From an uncultured Collinsella sp. (GTDB lineage: Bacteria > Actinomycetota > Coriobacteriia > Coriobacteriales > Coriobacteriaceae), in contig CABUJH010000005.1 in assembly GCA_902491895.1 (NCBI GenBank), forward strand, positions 1 to 61,965: a DNA stretch of 61,965 nt, read 5' to 3'. Each line of letters opens with the position of its first letter. Positions within the stretch are counted from its first letter, which is position 1. Positions 16,974-25,844 of this stretch are shown here, piece by piece. Below the pieces are notes generated by a model. That model worked only from the letters and a program-made list of their open reading frames with translations, ran no database searches and was not told the origin of the DNA. Position numbers and translations under genes: made by a program.

Positions 16974-19202
16974 CTAAGCCTGGGGCACCTGACCAGTAGC
17001 CAAGATCTGCTCGAGTGCGTCCTCGTCCAGCACGGGTACGCCCAGCTGCTCGGCCTTGGTGAGCTTGGAGCCCGCCTTGGGGCCGGCGACCAGATAGCTC
17101 GTCTTCTTCGACACACTGCCCGAAACCTTGGCACCGAGCACCTTGAGCGCCGCGCCTGCCTCGTCGCGCGTGCGGTTGACGAGCGTGCCGGTGAGCACGA
17201 AGGTCAGACCCGCGAGTGGCTGTGCGTCGGCGAGCTCGCCTGCCACGCCGGCATCGGCTGCGGCTTGCGCATGCGCGGCGCCCAGGTCGACCTCGAGCGA
17301 AAGGCCCGCTTGGCGCAGACGCTCCAGCACGGCAAGGTTCTCGGGCACGGCCAGGAACTGCTTGACGCTCGCCGCAATCTTGGGACCGATGCCCTCGCAC
17401 TCGGCGATGTCCTCTTCGCTCGCCAAGATAAGCTTGTCGATCGACAGGAATCGCTCGGCGATGACCTCGCCCACGCTCTTGCCCACGTGGCGGATGCCCA
17501 GGGCAAACAGTACGCGACCGAGCGGCTGGCTCTTGGACTTGTTGAGCTCGACGATAATTTTCTCGGCCGTCTTGAGGCCTACCGGAATGGGGTCGCCCTT
17601 CTTGACGCCCTTTTTGCTGTTGGAGCTGGCATAGGTGCGCCCCGTGTCCAGGCCTGCGATGTCGTCGACCGTGAGCTGGTAGAAGTCCGCGACATCGTGG
17701 ATCAGCCCGGCGGCGATCATCTTGTCGACGATCTCGTCGCCCAGGCCGTCGACGTCCATGCAGCCGCGACTCACCCAATGGAGCAGGCGCTCCTTGAGCT
17801 GCGCGGGGCAGTCGATGGACACGCAGCGGTAGGCAACCTCGCCATCCTCATGGACCACGGGGCTGCCGCACACGGGGCAGACCTCGGGCATGTGCCAGTC
17901 GACCGAATCGGCCGGGCGCTTGTCGAGCACCGGCCCCACGACCTCGGGGATCACGTCACCCGCCTTGTGCACGATGATGGTGTCGCCCTCGCGCACGTTT
18001 TTGCGGCGAATCTCGTCGATGTTGTGCAGCGTGGCGCGCGCAATGGTGGAGCCGGCAACCATCACCGGGTCGAACTCGGCGACCGGCGTGAGCACACCGG
18101 TGCGGCCCACCTGGATGCGAATTTCGCGCAGGACGGTCTGCTTTTCCTCGGGCGGGAACTTAAAGGCGATGGCCCAGCGCGGTGCGCGGGCAGTAAAGCC
18201 CAGGTCGAGCTGCTGCTGGAAGCTGTCGACCTTTACGACCACGCCGTCGATGTCGTAATCGAGGTCGCCGCGGTGCTCGAGGGCCTGGGCACAGAACTCG
18301 TGAACCTCGGCCGGCGTGGCGCAACGAGCCACGTTGGGGTTGACGCTAAAGCCGGCGTTGCGCAGCCAGTCGAGAAATTCGCGCTGGCTGTGAACGTGCA
18401 GCGGATCGGTATCGGCGATGGCGTAGATGAAGGTAGCGAGATCGCGGCGCGCTGTGACCTTGGGGTCCTTTTGGCGCAGGCTGCCGGCGGCGGCGTTGCG
18501 CGGGTTGGCGAAGGGGTCGCGGCCCTCGGCATCGGCCTCGTCATTCAGACGAACAAAGCTGCCCTTGGGCATATAGACCTCGCCGCGTACTTCGATGGTA
18601 CGTTCGCGGTCGGCACCCATGTGGGCGAGCGCCGGCTCGGACAGGTGCATGGGCACATCTTTGATGGTACGGACGTTGAGCGACACGTCCTCGCCCGTGG
18701 TGCCATCGCCACGTGTGGCTGCGCGTACGAAGGCGCCGTTTTGGTAGGTAAGCGCCACGCCCAGGCCGTCGATCTTAAGCTCGCAGGTATAGGTGACGCT
18801 ACCGGCACCGAGCGCATCCTCGGTGCGCTGGAGCCACGCGTCAAGTTCATCCAAATCCATGGCATCGTCCATGGAATACATGCGCGCCATGTGCGTGACC
18901 GGCGTAAACTGCTCGCTCACGTAGCCGCCCACGCGCTGGGTATAGCTGTCGGGCGTCACCAGGTCGGGGTAGGTGGCCTCGATTTCCTGCAGCTCAACGA
19001 GCATTTTGTCAAAGGCGGCGTCTGTGATCTCGGGCGCGTCGAGCATGTAGTAGCGATAGGCGTGGTAATCGAGCTCGTGGCGCAGCTCGGCCGCATGCGC
19101 TGCCGCCTGGGCACGGGCATCGGCCGGTGCAGCGACATCCGCACTCGCGGGCGTTTCGGTATCGATGTCCACACCGTCACCAAACAGGCTCGATTGCTCC
19201 AT
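16974..19202 (-). CDS. ligA: NAD-dependent DNA ligase
   Basis: Seals nicks in duplex DNA during replication and repair, using NAD+. 742 residues, a little longer than the usual 670 because of an N-terminal extension of about 30 residues. The adenylation motif is CELKIDGLG with the AMP-accepting Lys143; the OB fold follows, then a Cys4 zinc motif (CPVCGSPVVHEDGEVAYRC...C), helix-hairpin-helix repeats (EGIGPKIAASVKQFL) and a C-terminal BRCT domain (GLTFVLTGTLVNRTRDEA). ATG at 19202 follows GAAGGAG. It stands alone between two strong terminators. Confidence 0.97.
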   Translation of the reverse strand: MEQSSLFGDGVDIDTETPASADVAAPADARAQAAAHAAELRHELDYHAYRYYMLDAPEITDAAFDKMLVELQEIEATYPDLVTPDSYTQRVGGYVSEQFTPVTHMARMYSMDDAMDLDELDAWLQRTEDALGAGSVTYTCELKIDGLGVALTYQNGAFVRAATRGDGTTGEDVSLNVRTIKDVPMHLSEPALAHMGADRERTIEVRGEVYMPKGSFVRLNDEADAEGRDPFANPRNAAAGSLRQKDPKVTARRDLATFIYAIADTDPLHVHSQREFLDWLRNAGFSVNPNVARCATPAEVHEFCAQALEHRGDLDYDIDGVVVKVDSFQQQLDLGFTARAPRWAIAFKFPPEEKQTVLREIRIQVGRTGVLTPVAEFDPVMVAGSTIARATLHNIDEIRRKNVREGDTIIVHKAGDVIPEVVGPVLDKRPADSVDWHMPEVCPVCGSPVVHEDGEVAYRCVSIDCPAQLKERLLHWVSRGCMDVDGLGDEIVDKMIAAGLIHDVADFYQLTVDDIAGLDTGRTYASSNSKKGVKKGDPIPVGLKTAEKIIVELNKSKSQPLGRVLFALGIRHVGKSVGEVIAERFLSIDKLILASEEDIAECEGIGPKIAASVKQFLAVPENLAVLERLRQAGLSLEVDLGAAHAQAAADAGVAGELADAQPLAGLTFVLTGTLVNRTRDEAGAALKVLGAKVSGSVSKKTSYLVAGPKAGSKLTKAEQLGVPVLDEDALEQILATGQVPQA

Positions 19203-19388
19203 AGCGGCACTCCTTCGCTCGATTTCAAACGGTTACTAGAGTACCACCGGTCACTATGGCGCCGAATAGCCCTTTCGAACCGCACCGAATCGGCAGCCAC
19301 CAGGCCGGGGTGGATCGCGCGATCAAACCATGCCCTTGCCAGTTCTAAATGATCCGTTTTTCTCCGTCCCCAACGGATCAATAAGAAA

Positions 19389-19424
19389 AGAGGGGCTGTC
19401 CCACGTTGATGGGACAGCCCCTCT
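19389..19424 (-). terminator. terminator of the htrA gene
   Basis: Perfect 15-bp arms AGAGGGGCTGTCCCA and TGGGACAGCCCCTCT with a 6-base loop, followed on the minus strand by TTTCTTAT. Confidence 0.88.
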
Positions 19425-19450
19425 GGCATCGGTATGTGCGATACGGCTCG

Positions 19451-20905
19451 TTAGAAACCCTGACCGTAGCCCTGGCCCTGCTGGCCCAGCAGCTCCTCCA
19501 GATACTGGCGCAGCTGCTCGTCGGTAATACCGCCGTTGCCGGTGTCAGTCGCGCTGTCGTCCTGCTGCTGGTTCTGCAGCTCCTCGTCGGAGCCAAGCTC
19601 GACGGTGACCTTCTTCTCGTCCTTGCCGCGCATGAGCGTGATCTCGACCTTCTCGCCCACCTCGTGGCTGCGCAGCGCGATGATCAGGCCATCGGCGCTC
19701 GTGATCTCGTCGTCGCCCAACTTGGTGATGACGTCGCCCTCTTGGATGCCGGCCTTTGCGGCAGGACCGTCCTCAACGACGCTCGCCACGTACGCGCCGC
19801 TATCGGTGCTCAGCTTGTTAGTGCGAGCGTTGAGCGCGTTGACGCTCGAAAGCGTGGCTCCCAGGTACGGGTGCACCGGCGTCTTGCCGCCGATGATCTG
19901 GTCGGCAATGTTCTTGGCGTAGTTAACGGGAATAGCAAAGCCCACGCCCGAGCTAGAGCCCGAGTAGCTCTCGATGAGCGAGTTGATGCCCACCAGCTCG
20001 CCGTTGTCGTTAACGAGCGCGCCGCCGGAGTTGCCCGGGTTGATGGCAGCATCGGTCTGAATCATGTTGGCATAGATGGTGTTACCGCTGGTAGAGCTCA
20101 TGGCCGTGGAACGATAGAGCGCCGACACAATGCCCGTGGAGACAGACTGCTCGTTGCCGAACGGCGAACCGATGGCCATAACCCACTCGCCCACGTTGAG
20201 CTTGGAGGAGTCACCGATCTCGATCGGTGTGAGCTTGGAGGCGTCGGCGTCCTTGAGCTTGATGACGGCCAGGTCGCTCGAAGCGTCGTTGCCCACGAAC
20301 TCGGCCTCGTAGGTGGTACCGTCATCCATGGTCACCACGTACTGGTCATAGCCATCGACCACGTGGTTGTTGGTGAGGATGTGGCCCTCGGTATCGAGCA
20401 CCACGCCCGAGCCGACGCTGCCCGAGCCGTCCGACTCGTCGGCAGACTGCGAAAGCGAGCCATTCTGGCCGCCGCTCGAAGTGGCGGTAATGGAAACCAC
20501 GGAGGGCAGGGCCTTGGCAGAAACGGCCTCGGCCAGCGTGGTGTCCTCGGAATCAATCGTAGTCTTTTGCGTCGATGAACCCGAAGCACCCGCCGTCACG
20601 GCATTCTTTCCGCCGCCAATGTTGAGCGTGCCGCTCATAATGAGCGCAATGACCAGCAGGGCGCCGCAGGCACAGCCGGCGAGTGCTGTAATAAAGATCG
20701 GCAGCTTTTTGGTCTTAGTCTTGACCACTGTGTGCTTGTTTACAACCTGCTGGCTGCCCAGCGGCTTGCCGGTCTGCGTGTCGTAGGCCTGCACGTAGGG
20801 AATGTTGCTGTCGGCAGGCGTCGACTCCACCTGCACGCGCGGCTGCTGCTGCGTCTCGCCGGCGTGGTCCGCATCCTGGGGACGCTGGGAATCGTTCTCG
20901 CTCAT
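19451..20905 (-). CDS. htrA: HtrA/DegP-type serine protease, membrane-anchored
   Basis: Envelope quality-control protease of 484 residues. A cytoplasmic N-terminal segment (1-67) is followed by one membrane helix (68-91), a trypsin-like domain with His181 (TNNHVVDG), Asp211 (SDLAVIKLK) and Ser293 (GNSGGALV), and one PDZ domain (about 375-465). The C-terminal tail is rich in Gln and Gly. The ATG at 20905 follows AAAGGAT; the 13 codons upstream lack a site. The gene follows the response-regulator gene on the same strand, but a family C hairpin lies between them, so co-transcription is doubtful. Confidence 0.93.
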   Translation of the reverse strand: MSENDSQRPQDADHAGETQQQPRVQVESTPADSNIPYVQAYDTQTGKPLGSQQVVNKHTVVKTKTKKLPIFITALAGCACGALLVIALIMSGTLNIGGGKNAVTAGASGSSTQKTTIDSEDTTLAEAVSAKALPSVVSITATSSGGQNGSLSQSADESDGSGSVGSGVVLDTEGHILTNNHVVDGYDQYVVTMDDGTTYEAEFVGNDASSDLAVIKLKDADASKLTPIEIGDSSKLNVGEWVMAIGSPFGNEQSVSTGIVSALYRSTAMSSTSGNTIYANMIQTDAAINPGNSGGALVNDNGELVGINSLIESYSGSSSGVGFAIPVNYAKNIADQIIGGKTPVHPYLGATLSSVNALNARTNKLSTDSGAYVASVVEDGPAAKAGIQEGDVITKLGDDEITSADGLIIALRSHEVGEKVEITLMRGKDEKKVTVELGSDEELQNQQQDDSATDTGNGGITDEQLRQYLEELLGQQGQGYGQGF

Positions 20906-21076
20906 AGCTGCGATCCTTTCGTCAAATAACCAAAGGCCCGCCAAACACGTGGCGGGCCATCATTGTTCACGTTGAGTTGTACCCCAATATGCGGGTGCAC
21001 GTGTATGAGAACGCAATCTTTTAGGAAGGCTTAAGTTCTTCTGCAAACCCGAAAGGAACCCGCACACGCGGCAAAA

Positions 21077-21109
21077 CCACCACAAAGGTGCCTGTCCCCT
21101 TTGTGGTGG
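21077..21109. repeat. family C palindromic repeat, copy 4
   Basis: CCACCACAAAGG ... CCCTTTGTGGTGG with an 8-base loop, 4 bp beyond the response-regulator stop. Its place suggests a terminator role. Confidence 0.75.
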
Positions 21110-21113
21110 AAAT

Positions 21114-21776
21114 CTAGTCCTTAAACAGATAGCCCACGCCGCGGACGGTGGTGATGTGTGCCGCGATCTGCGGGCCCACCTTGGAGCGGATGCGTCGGAT
21201 ATGCACGTCGACGGTGCGCGTGCCGCCGCAGTACTCAAAGCCCCACACGCGGTGCAGCAGCACCTCGCGGCTGTAGGCGCGGTTGGGGTGCGTCGCCAAA
21301 AAGCTCAGCAGCGAGTACTCCATCAGCGTCAGGTCGATGGGCTCGTTATCGAGCGTCACCTGGTAGGTGGCCAAGTTGATCTCGAGATTATCGATGTTGA
21401 GCACATCGTCGGCGGCGACGGTCTCCTCCTCGCCCATCAGGCGCTGCGCACGAGCCTTGAGCTCGTTGGGCGTCGCCGTGGGGCATACAAAGTCGGCATG
21501 CGCGTGGTTCGGCAGACGCAAGGTACCGAGCGCCTCGTCGTCGACGATCACCAGCATGGGAACGCCGCCGCGGTCGTCGAGCCATTTGGCAATCTGATCG
21601 ATGCGGTCACTGCGGATGCCATCGGAATCGAGGATCAGCAGGTCAAAGTCGTGCGCCGCAGTCGGCGAATCGGGGGTTGCCAGGCTCACCTCGACACCCA
21701 GGGTGGTCGTCAAGCTGCGGGCAAACTCGTGGAAGCGCGTCGTGCGCGCCATGAACAGGGCACTCTTTTCGGACAT
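21114..21776 (-). CDS. OmpR-type winged-helix response regulator with degenerate receiver
   Basis: 220 residues. The C-terminal 100 residues are a clear OmpR/PhoB DNA-binding domain (LTLMEYSLLSFLATHPNRAYSREVLLHRVWG ... RTVDVHIRRIRSKVG ... VRGVGYLF). The N-terminal half has the length and strand pattern of a receiver domain and an Asp in LLILDSDG, but lacks the usual acidic pair at its start and a clear Lys near the end, so classical phosphorylation is doubtful. ATG at 21776 follows GGAGG with a 5-base gap. No histidine kinase gene is next to it. Its targets are unknown; the nearby htrA and glnA are possible but not shown. Confidence 0.85.
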   Translation of the reverse strand: MSEKSALFMARTTRFHEFARSLTTTLGVEVSLATPDSPTAAHDFDLLILDSDGIRSDRIDQIAKWLDDRGGVPMLVIVDDEALGTLRLPNHAHADFVCPTATPNELKARAQRLMGEEETVAADDVLNIDNLEINLATYQVTLDNEPIDLTLMEYSLLSFLATHPNRAYSREVLLHRVWGFEYCGGTRTVDVHIRRIRSKVGPQIAAHITTVRGVGYLFKD

Positions 21777-21826
21777 ATCGGCCTCCAAAGAAATGAGCTC
21801 AATCGTACTGGAACAAGTCAGCGCGA

Positions 21827-23164
21827 TTAGGAGTTCGCCAGGTAGTGCTTAATCTCCCACTCGGTGATCGTAGACTCAAACTTATGCCACTCATCGCGCT
21901 TCTTTTTGAGGAAGAAGCTGTGGATGTGCTTGCCGAGGGCATCCTTCATAAACTGCGAGTCCTCAAACACGTCGAGTGCCTCTTTGAGCGAGCGCGGCAG
22001 CGGCGTGTAGCCGGCCTCGACCATCTGACGGTCGGTAAGCTTGAGCGTCTCAGCCGTTGCCTCGGGCGGGAGCTCCAGCTTGCGCTCGATGCCGTCCAGA
22101 CCAGCCGCCAGCGTGACGGCGTTGACCAGGTACGGGTTGGCCATGGGGTCGGGGCTGCGAAGCTCGATGCGCGTGGACAGCTGCTTGCCGGGCTTGTAGA
22201 CCGGAATGCGGACCATACTCGCGCGGTTGCGCAGGCCCCACGTGGCGTACTGCGGCACGGAGTCGCCGCCCGTGGTGATGCGCTTGTACGAGTTGACCGT
22301 GGGGTTGGTGATGGCGCTAATCTCGCGCGCGTGCGCCAGGATGCCGGCCATGTAGTGCTTGGCGATATCGGAGAGGTGGTACTTCTCGTCATCCTCGCCC
22401 CAAAAGACGTTGTTGCCGTCGTGGTCGAACAGCGACTGATGCAAAAACATGGCGCTGCCGTCCTCGCCCGCCAACGGCTTGGGCATAAAGGATGCGTGGC
22501 AACCGCTCTCGTAGGCCTGCTGCTTAATGATGAGTTTGGCCGTGGTGATGGCGTCGGACATGCTCAGGGCCTCGGCGTGGCGCAGGCTCATGCCGTGCTG
22601 CGAGCGGCCGGCGGCGTGGAAGGTGTACTCCACGGGCACGGACATCTTCTCGAGCGTGAGGACCGTGTTGCGGCGCAGGTCGCGGGCGGCATCGCTCACC
22701 GAAAGATCGAAGTAGCCCACGTTGTCGAGCGGCTCGGGGGTGTGCTCGTCGGGGAAGTAGTAATACTCCAGCTCGGCACCCACGTTGAGCAGATAGCCAG
22801 CCTTCTCGGCCTTGCGGAACATGCGGCGCAGGGCATCGCGCGGGTCGCCGGCAAACGGCTTGCGATCGGGAGTGCACACGTCGCAGAACACGCGGGCGAC
22901 GCCGTTGTGGCTCGGGCGCCACGGCAAAATCTGGAAGGTCGAAGCATCGGGAAACGCCAGCATGTCGGCTTCCTCGGGCGTGGCAAAGCCCTCGATGGCG
23001 GAGCCGTCAAAGCCGATACCCTCCTCAAAAGCGACCTCGAGGTCCTCGGGGCTAATGGCAAAGTTCTTGAGGCGGCCGAGAATGTCGACAAACCACAGAC
23101 GCACAAAGCGGATATCACGCTGCTCTACGGAGCGGAGTACGTAATCGATGTTCTGCTGGTTCAT
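21827..23164 (-). CDS. glnA: glutamine synthetase, type I
   Basis: Makes glutamine from glutamate, ammonia and ATP in the cytoplasm. 445 residues, the short GSI-alpha length found in Firmicutes and many Actinobacteria. It has the N-terminal beta-grasp (RFVRLWFVDILGRLKNFAI), GFDGSAIEGF, the ATP and metal motifs (NVGAELEYYYF; GCHASFMPKPL; NPTVNSYKR) and the C-terminal NPYLVNAVTLAAGLDG. The adenylylation Tyr region of GSI-beta enzymes is not evident, which fits the alpha class regulated by feedback and protein partners. ATG at 23164 follows AAAGGGGAG. It is transcribed alone or with the upstream LacI-type gene 134 bp away. Confidence 0.95.
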   Translation of the reverse strand: MNQQNIDYVLRSVEQRDIRFVRLWFVDILGRLKNFAISPEDLEVAFEEGIGFDGSAIEGFATPEEADMLAFPDASTFQILPWRPSHNGVARVFCDVCTPDRKPFAGDPRDALRRMFRKAEKAGYLLNVGAELEYYYFPDEHTPEPLDNVGYFDLSVSDAARDLRRNTVLTLEKMSVPVEYTFHAAGRSQHGMSLRHAEALSMSDAITTAKLIIKQQAYESGCHASFMPKPLAGEDGSAMFLHQSLFDHDGNNVFWGEDDEKYHLSDIAKHYMAGILAHAREISAITNPTVNSYKRITTGGDSVPQYATWGLRNRASMVRIPVYKPGKQLSTRIELRSPDPMANPYLVNAVTLAAGLDGIERKLELPPEATAETLKLTDRQMVEAGYTPLPRSLKEALDVFEDSQFMKDALGKHIHSFFLKKKRDEWHKFESTITEWEIKHYLANS

Positions 23165-23298
23165 GTCGCTCCCCTTTCTTTCGGGCGGGTTTCGACTGGT
23201 CTATATCGCAGATACTATCGCAGAAAAATGTTTCCGCAGGGTTAAAGCGTATCAAGCGCTCAAAAAACGTGTGCGAACAGGCAGTTGCGAACGAGTTG

Positions 23299-24321
23299 CT
23301 AGCGCGAGGTCGAGGCGCGGTATTCGATGTGGCCGGGGATCTCGATGCGTTTGGGCGCCAGCTTTGCGGCTTCGCCCACGGTGGTGGTAACAACGTCGAT
23401 GCGCTCGGACAGGCGCTCGACCACGCGCTCGGCAATGGTAAGGGTGTCTTGCGCGGCCGTGGTCACTCCGCCAAAGAGCACGTGGTTCCAGGGGTAATCG
23501 TCAAACGTCGCGATCTTAAGACCAGCCGGCAACGAGGGTCCCAGCTGCGCCAGTGCCTCGGTCAGACGCAGGAAGACCAGGCCGTTGACGGCAATGAGGC
23601 CGAGCTTTTTGCCGGCATAGTCACGCATGGTCTCGTCCAAGCGGCCGATGCCCGTGGCGCCACCGTCGGCCAGGGTGACAACCTCGCCGGCAAGGCCGCG
23701 GCGCGAAAGCTCGTCGGTAAAGGCCTCGGCGCGCTCTCGACGCACGGGACTATCGTCACTTGCCTCGGTGAGCAGGCACAGACGCTCGCTGCCTGCAGCG
23801 GCCAAGGCGTCTACCAAGCCGGCGACTAGCTCACGGTTGTTAGATGTCACCAGATCGACACCGCCGTCGGCAACATCGCGGTCGAGCAGCACAACGGGCA
23901 GGCGTCCCGCTGCCGCAGCGATCGCCTCGTCATTGCCTCCGCAGGTGTTGACGACCAGGCCGTCCACGCCGGCATCGATAAGCCTGGTAAGCGACTCCGC
24001 TTCCTTAGCGGGGTCGTTGCCGCTAATGGCCGTCATGAGCGAGCAGCCGCGCGCGGCGGCGCTGACGGAAAGCCCTTCGAGCATGGCGCTGGAGAACGGG
24101 TTGGCGATGTCGGCCAGGATCACGCCGATGAGGTTGGTGCGCGAGCTGCGTAGATTGCGCGCGGCGGCACGCGGGCGATAGCCGGTGCGCTCGATAACCG
24201 CCGCGATGCGAGCACGGGTTTCCTCGGTCATTTGCCCGGGGCGGTTGTTGAGATAGCGCGAGACCGTGGCCGGGCTCACGCCCGCCTCGGCGGCAATGTC
24301 CTTGATTCTCATCTGCGCCAT
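23299..24321 (-). CDS. LacI-family repressor, likely of the KDG kinase gene
   Basis: 340 residues: an N-terminal HTH (MRIKDIAAEAGVSPATVSRYLNNRPGQM) with hinge helix, then a periplasmic-binding-like effector domain (LIGVILADIANPFSSAMLEGL ...). ATG at 24321 follows GGGG; an in-frame ATG three codons later is an alternative. It is divergent from the KDG kinase gene and shares a 235-bp control region containing two AAACCGATTTCG repeats, so it probably represses kdgK, and perhaps itself, until KDG or a related uronate metabolite binds. This matches KdgR-type LacI regulators in Gram-positive bacteria by role; the effector is inferred. Confidence 0.85.
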   Translation of the reverse strand: MAQMRIKDIAAEAGVSPATVSRYLNNRPGQMTEETRARIAAVIERTGYRPRAAARNLRSSRTNLIGVILADIANPFSSAMLEGLSVSAAARGCSLMTAISGNDPAKEAESLTRLIDAGVDGLVVNTCGGNDEAIAAAAGRLPVVLLDRDVADGGVDLVTSNNRELVAGLVDALAAAGSERLCLLTEASDDSPVRRERAEAFTDELSRRGLAGEVVTLADGGATGIGRLDETMRDYAGKKLGLIAVNGLVFLRLTEALAQLGPSLPAGLKIATFDDYPWNHVLFGGVTTAAQDTLTIAERVVERLSERIDVVTTTVGEAAKLAPKRIEIPGHIEYRASTSR

Positions 24322-24386
24322 AACGCACCCCGTTTCCCAATTGTCGGCGGTCTGAGCCATTTTAGGCATTTTTTTAAAAATCTCGG

Positions 24387-24413
24387 TTGCAAAACGCTGT
24401 AGGTGAGTATACT
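24387..24413 (+). promoter_or_regulatory. candidate kdgK promoter
   Basis: TTGCAA (24387-24392), a 15-base spacer and TATACT (24408-24413). The spacer is short of the ideal. The operators begin just downstream, where a repressor would block initiation. Confidence 0.45.
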
Positions 24414-24420
24414 ACAACTC

Positions 24421-24454
24421 GAAACGAAACCGATTTCGTAAACCGATTTCGGTG
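24421..24454. promoter_or_regulatory. tandem LacI-type operators, kdgR-kdgK control region
   Basis: ACGAAACCGATTTCGT is a near-palindrome, and AAACCGATTTCGGT follows directly, giving two operator-like copies 14 bp apart. They sit between the divergent repressor and KDG kinase genes, right after the -10 box. Confidence 0.6.
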
Positions 24455-24455
24455 A

Positions 24456-24513
24456 GCGTTGGCACGCAGGTGCAAAGACGCACCCTACCGTCTTGGCACC
24501 TGCGTGCCAACGC
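24456..24513 (+). repeat. 58-bp hairpin in the kdgK leader
   Basis: Perfect 18-bp arms GCGTTGGCACGCAGGTGC and GCACCTGCGTGCCAACGC, with a further AAGACG/CGTCTT pair inside and an 8-base loop. In the kdgK mRNA it would form a very stable structure about 45 bases before the start codon. Confidence 0.75.
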
Positions 24514-24556
24514 CATATCAAAGGTGTACGCACGAGCAAGAAGGAGCTACGCGACC

Positions 24557-25591
24557 ATGGGTAAAACGGTTCTTACCTTCGGCGAGATCATGATGAGGCT
24601 CTCGCCCAAAGACCACCTGCGCATTGAGCAGGCGACCGAGTTTGATGTCCGCTACGGCGGCGCCGAGGCAAACACCGCGCTTTCCCTGGCCTACCAGGGC
24701 GACAAGGCCGCTTACGTCTCCGTTGTCCCGGCCAACCGTCTGGGCGAGTGCGCCCTGCGTTCGCTGAAGGCCTACGGCGTCGACACCACGCGCGTCGTGC
24801 GTCAGGGCGACCGCCTTGGCTCCTATGTGTTTGAGGTCGGTGCCTCGCAGCGCGGCAACGGCTGCGTCTACGACCGCAAGTTCTCTGCCATCAACATGGC
24901 CAAGCGCGATGTTTTTGACTGGGACGAGATCCTCAAGGGCATCGATGTCTTCTACTTCTCCGGCGTGACCCCCGCCGTCTCCGACGAGATGGCCGCCGCC
25001 TGCAAGGAGGCGCTCGCCGTCTGCCGCGCCAAGGGCATCACCACCGTGTGCGACGTGAACTATCGCGGCAAGATGTGGTCGCCCGAGAAGTCGCAGGCCA
25101 CCATGAAGGAACTCCTGCCGCTCGTCGACATCTGCATCGCCAACGACGAGGATGCGCCTGCCGGCCTTGGCATGACCTGCGTCTCCGGCTCCCTTGCCCA
25201 CGGCATCGAGGAGCGTGACACCTACGTCGAGATGGCCCGTCAGATCTGCGCCGAGTACGGTTGCAAGAAGGTCGCCTCGGTCGTCCGCAACATCTCCTGC
25301 GTCGAGCGCTCCATCTGGATGGGCATGCTCTTTGACGCCGAGAGCGGCGAGCACTGGTTCTCCCCTGCTCACGACGTGCACGTGCTCGAGGGCGTTGCCG
25401 CCGGCGACGCTTTCAACGCCGGCCTCGTCCATGCCCTCATCAACGACTTTGACCCGCAGGATGCCGTCAACTACGCGATTGCGGCCTCGATCCTCAAGCT
25501 CACCATCAAGGGCGATTCCAACTTGGTGACCGCAGACGAGATCGCAGCCGTGACATCCGCCGCCGACGGTGGCACCCGCGTCGCGCGCTAG
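24557..25591 (+). CDS. kdgK: 2-keto-3-deoxygluconate kinase (PfkB family)
   Basis: Phosphorylates 2-keto-3-deoxygluconate to KDPG in the cytoplasm, the entry to the lower Entner-Doudoroff route. 344 residues. The ribokinase fold is clear: FGEIMMRLSPKD at the start, GGAEANTAL (nucleotide-sugar side), and the C-terminal PfkB signature VAAGDAFNAGLVHAL with the catalytic Asp. ATG at 24557 follows AAGGAG at a 10-base gap; a 35-codon extension upstream would run through the hairpin and is rejected. The eda gene lies 253 bp downstream on the same strand, and a LacI repressor is divergent. KDG specificity rests on the gene partners more than on sequence alone. Confidence 0.9.
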   Translation: MGKTVLTFGEIMMRLSPKDHLRIEQATEFDVRYGGAEANTALSLAYQGDKAAYVSVVPANRLGECALRSLKAYGVDTTRVVRQGDRLGSYVFEVGASQRGNGCVYDRKFSAINMAKRDVFDWDEILKGIDVFYFSGVTPAVSDEMAAACKEALAVCRAKGITTVCDVNYRGKMWSPEKSQATMKELLPLVDICIANDEDAPAGLGMTCVSGSLAHGIEERDTYVEMARQICAEYGCKKVASVVRNISCVERSIWMGMLFDAESGEHWFSPAHDVHVLEGVAAGDAFNAGLVHALINDFDPQDAVNYAIAASILKLTIKGDSNLVTADEIAAVTSAADGGTRVAR

Positions 25592-25605
25592 TCCGTCTCC
25601 ATTCC

Positions 25606-25794
25606 GCGGGCCGCGGCTTTCCAATCCCATACCTCTGCGGCCCGCTCCCCGATTCCTCCGGCCGGGCAAAACCACCAGTCCCATTCCGGTTTTGCCTGGC
25701 ATTCCCTACATGACTGGTCGAGCAGCCGGTTTTGGAATTGCTTGAACCCCAAGCAGTGCCTCCGATAACCAATCCAAAATCGGCTCCTGACCAG
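25606..25794. repeat. three foldback repeats between kdgK and eda
   Basis: The 253-bp gap holds three inverted repeats in a row: GCGGGCCGC/GCGGCCCGC (25606-25645), GGCAAAACC/GGTTTTGCC (25662-25698), and a larger imperfect one starting CTGGTCGAGCAGCCGG and ending CGGCTCCTGACCAG (25714-25794). No gene fits here. Confidence 0.6.
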
Positions 25795-25844
25795 CACATT
25801 TGGCAATTACGCGCACCCGCGCGCCTCACATCGAAAGGAACATC

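Noticed and set aside
16959..19352. 797-codon plus-strand frame opposite ligA
   Set aside because: A shadow frame; the ligase on the other strand has all expected domains.
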